Below are positions 5,298 through 5,717 of a stretch of DNA of 5,717 bases, piece after piece. The stretch is from Gammaproteobacteria bacterium (GTDB taxonomy: Bacteria > Pseudomonadota > Gammaproteobacteria > Granulosicoccales > Granulosicoccaceae). Location: assembly GCA_020444765.1 (NCBI GenBank), contig JAGRHW010000244.1:1-5717 (forward strand). The letters are read 5' to 3'. Made by a program: the position numbers and the translations under genes. Below the pieces are notes generated by a model. That model made no database searches. It had not been told where the DNA came from and was given only the letters and a program-made list of their open reading frames with translations. Positions within the stretch are counted from its first letter, which is position 1. Each line of letters begins with the position of its first letter.

Positions 5298-5717
5298 ATG
5301 CCTAAAATTGTACTGTCTCTCGATGATAACCAGATCAGGGAGTTCGACCTGGAAAAGGAAGAAACCATGATCGGACGACGGTCCAGCAACGATATCCAGA
5401 TACAGAATCTCGCGGTCAGTGGCCGTCACGCAAAAATCATCATCGCCTTGAACGATGCTTTTCTGGAAGACCTTGGCAGTACCAACGGCACGTATGTCAA
5501 CGGCCGGCTGATCAAAAAACAGGCGCTGAAGGACGGCGACGAGATCATCATCGGCAAATACAAGCTGGTCTTCCACGGCAGCGAAAAAACCGAACAGGAT
5601 GAGCGTTCCGGCCTGCTGCACAAAAACAACGATGAACTGGCCATCAACGAACAGGCCGTCGCCGACATCGATGTTGGCGGCTCAAAATATAACAGCGCGA
5701 TTATTGAAGTTAAAAAC
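5298..5717 (+). CDS. FHA domain-containing protein (partial, 3' end beyond the window)
   Basis: The first 140 codons of a gene that stays open to the window edge. Residues 1-95 form a forkhead-associated domain, a phosphothreonine-peptide binding module used in kinase signalling and secretion control. All key sites are present: IGRRSSNDI (25-33) with the conserved Gly-Arg, SGRH (41-44), and LGSTNGTYVNG (59-69). Strands of the beta sandwich follow to KYKLVFHG (87-94). Residues 95-130 are a charged linker (EKTEQDERS onward). The last visible residues, SAIIEVKN (133-140), look like the first strand of another domain, perhaps a second FHA-like unit as in some gammaproteobacterial FHA proteins; this is inference. 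The ATG at 5298 has only a weak upstream GGA. There is no signal peptide, so the protein is cytoplasmic. No kinase or phosphatase gene is visible to name its partner. Confidence 0.88.
   Translation, partial: MPKIVLSLDDNQIREFDLEKEETMIGRRSSNDIQIQNLAVSGRHAKIIIALNDAFLEDLGSTNGTYVNGRLIKKQALKDGDEIIIGKYKLVFHGSEKTEQDERSGLLHKNNDELAINEQAVADIDVGGSKYNSAIIEVKN

Noticed and set aside
5025..5621. 198-codon minus-strand open frame over the mltD-FHA spacer
   Set aside because: It overlaps the well-defined FHA domain on the other strand and spans the noncoding leader; the sequence shows no domain or good start context.

Overview
This looks like a chromosomal window from a gammaproteobacterium. The evidence is gene content and order: a bamE-like tail converging on rnfH, then ratA divergent from smpB, and a YafS-like methyltransferase followed by rnhA and dnaQ. 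Both blocks are known from Pseudomonas- and Escherichia-type genomes. The sequence is moderately GC-rich and codes almost wall to wall. I see no insertion sequence, phage gene, CRISPR array, tRNA or rRNA. I cannot name the genus.

Layout. Positions 1-41 hold the probable last codons of a plus-strand gene, plausibly bamE. Positions 50-801 (minus) hold ratA then rnfH/ratB, five bases apart, with the rnfH ribosome binding site inside the end of ratA. Positions 802-872 are a divergent promoter region. It contains a consensus TATAAT box so close to the smpB ATG that the smpB mRNA may be leaderless. smpB (873-1361, plus) converges on dnaQ across a strong hairpin. Positions 1387-3423 (minus) form a gene row: YafS-like methyltransferase, rnhA (ribonuclease HI), dnaQ (Pol III proofreading subunit). 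Head to head with it, only 21 bases away, is mltD (3445-5067, plus), a periplasmic lytic transglycosylase with three LysM repeats. A 230-base noncoding stretch with a candidate promoter and overlapping inverted repeats precedes an FHA-domain gene that runs off the right edge.

How the genes relate. The left half concerns envelope assembly (bamE) and translation quality control: SmpB is the tmRNA partner, and RatA has been reported to affect ribosome subunit association. The middle concerns DNA replication fidelity and RNA:DNA hybrid removal. The right concerns peptidoglycan turnover and phosphothreonine-dependent protein recognition. This is mostly housekeeping sequence. I did not find a previously undescribed multi-gene system. 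The points most worth checking are the possible leaderless smpB mRNA, the overlapping repeats in the leader of the FHA gene, and the spacer-less yafS/mltD divergence.
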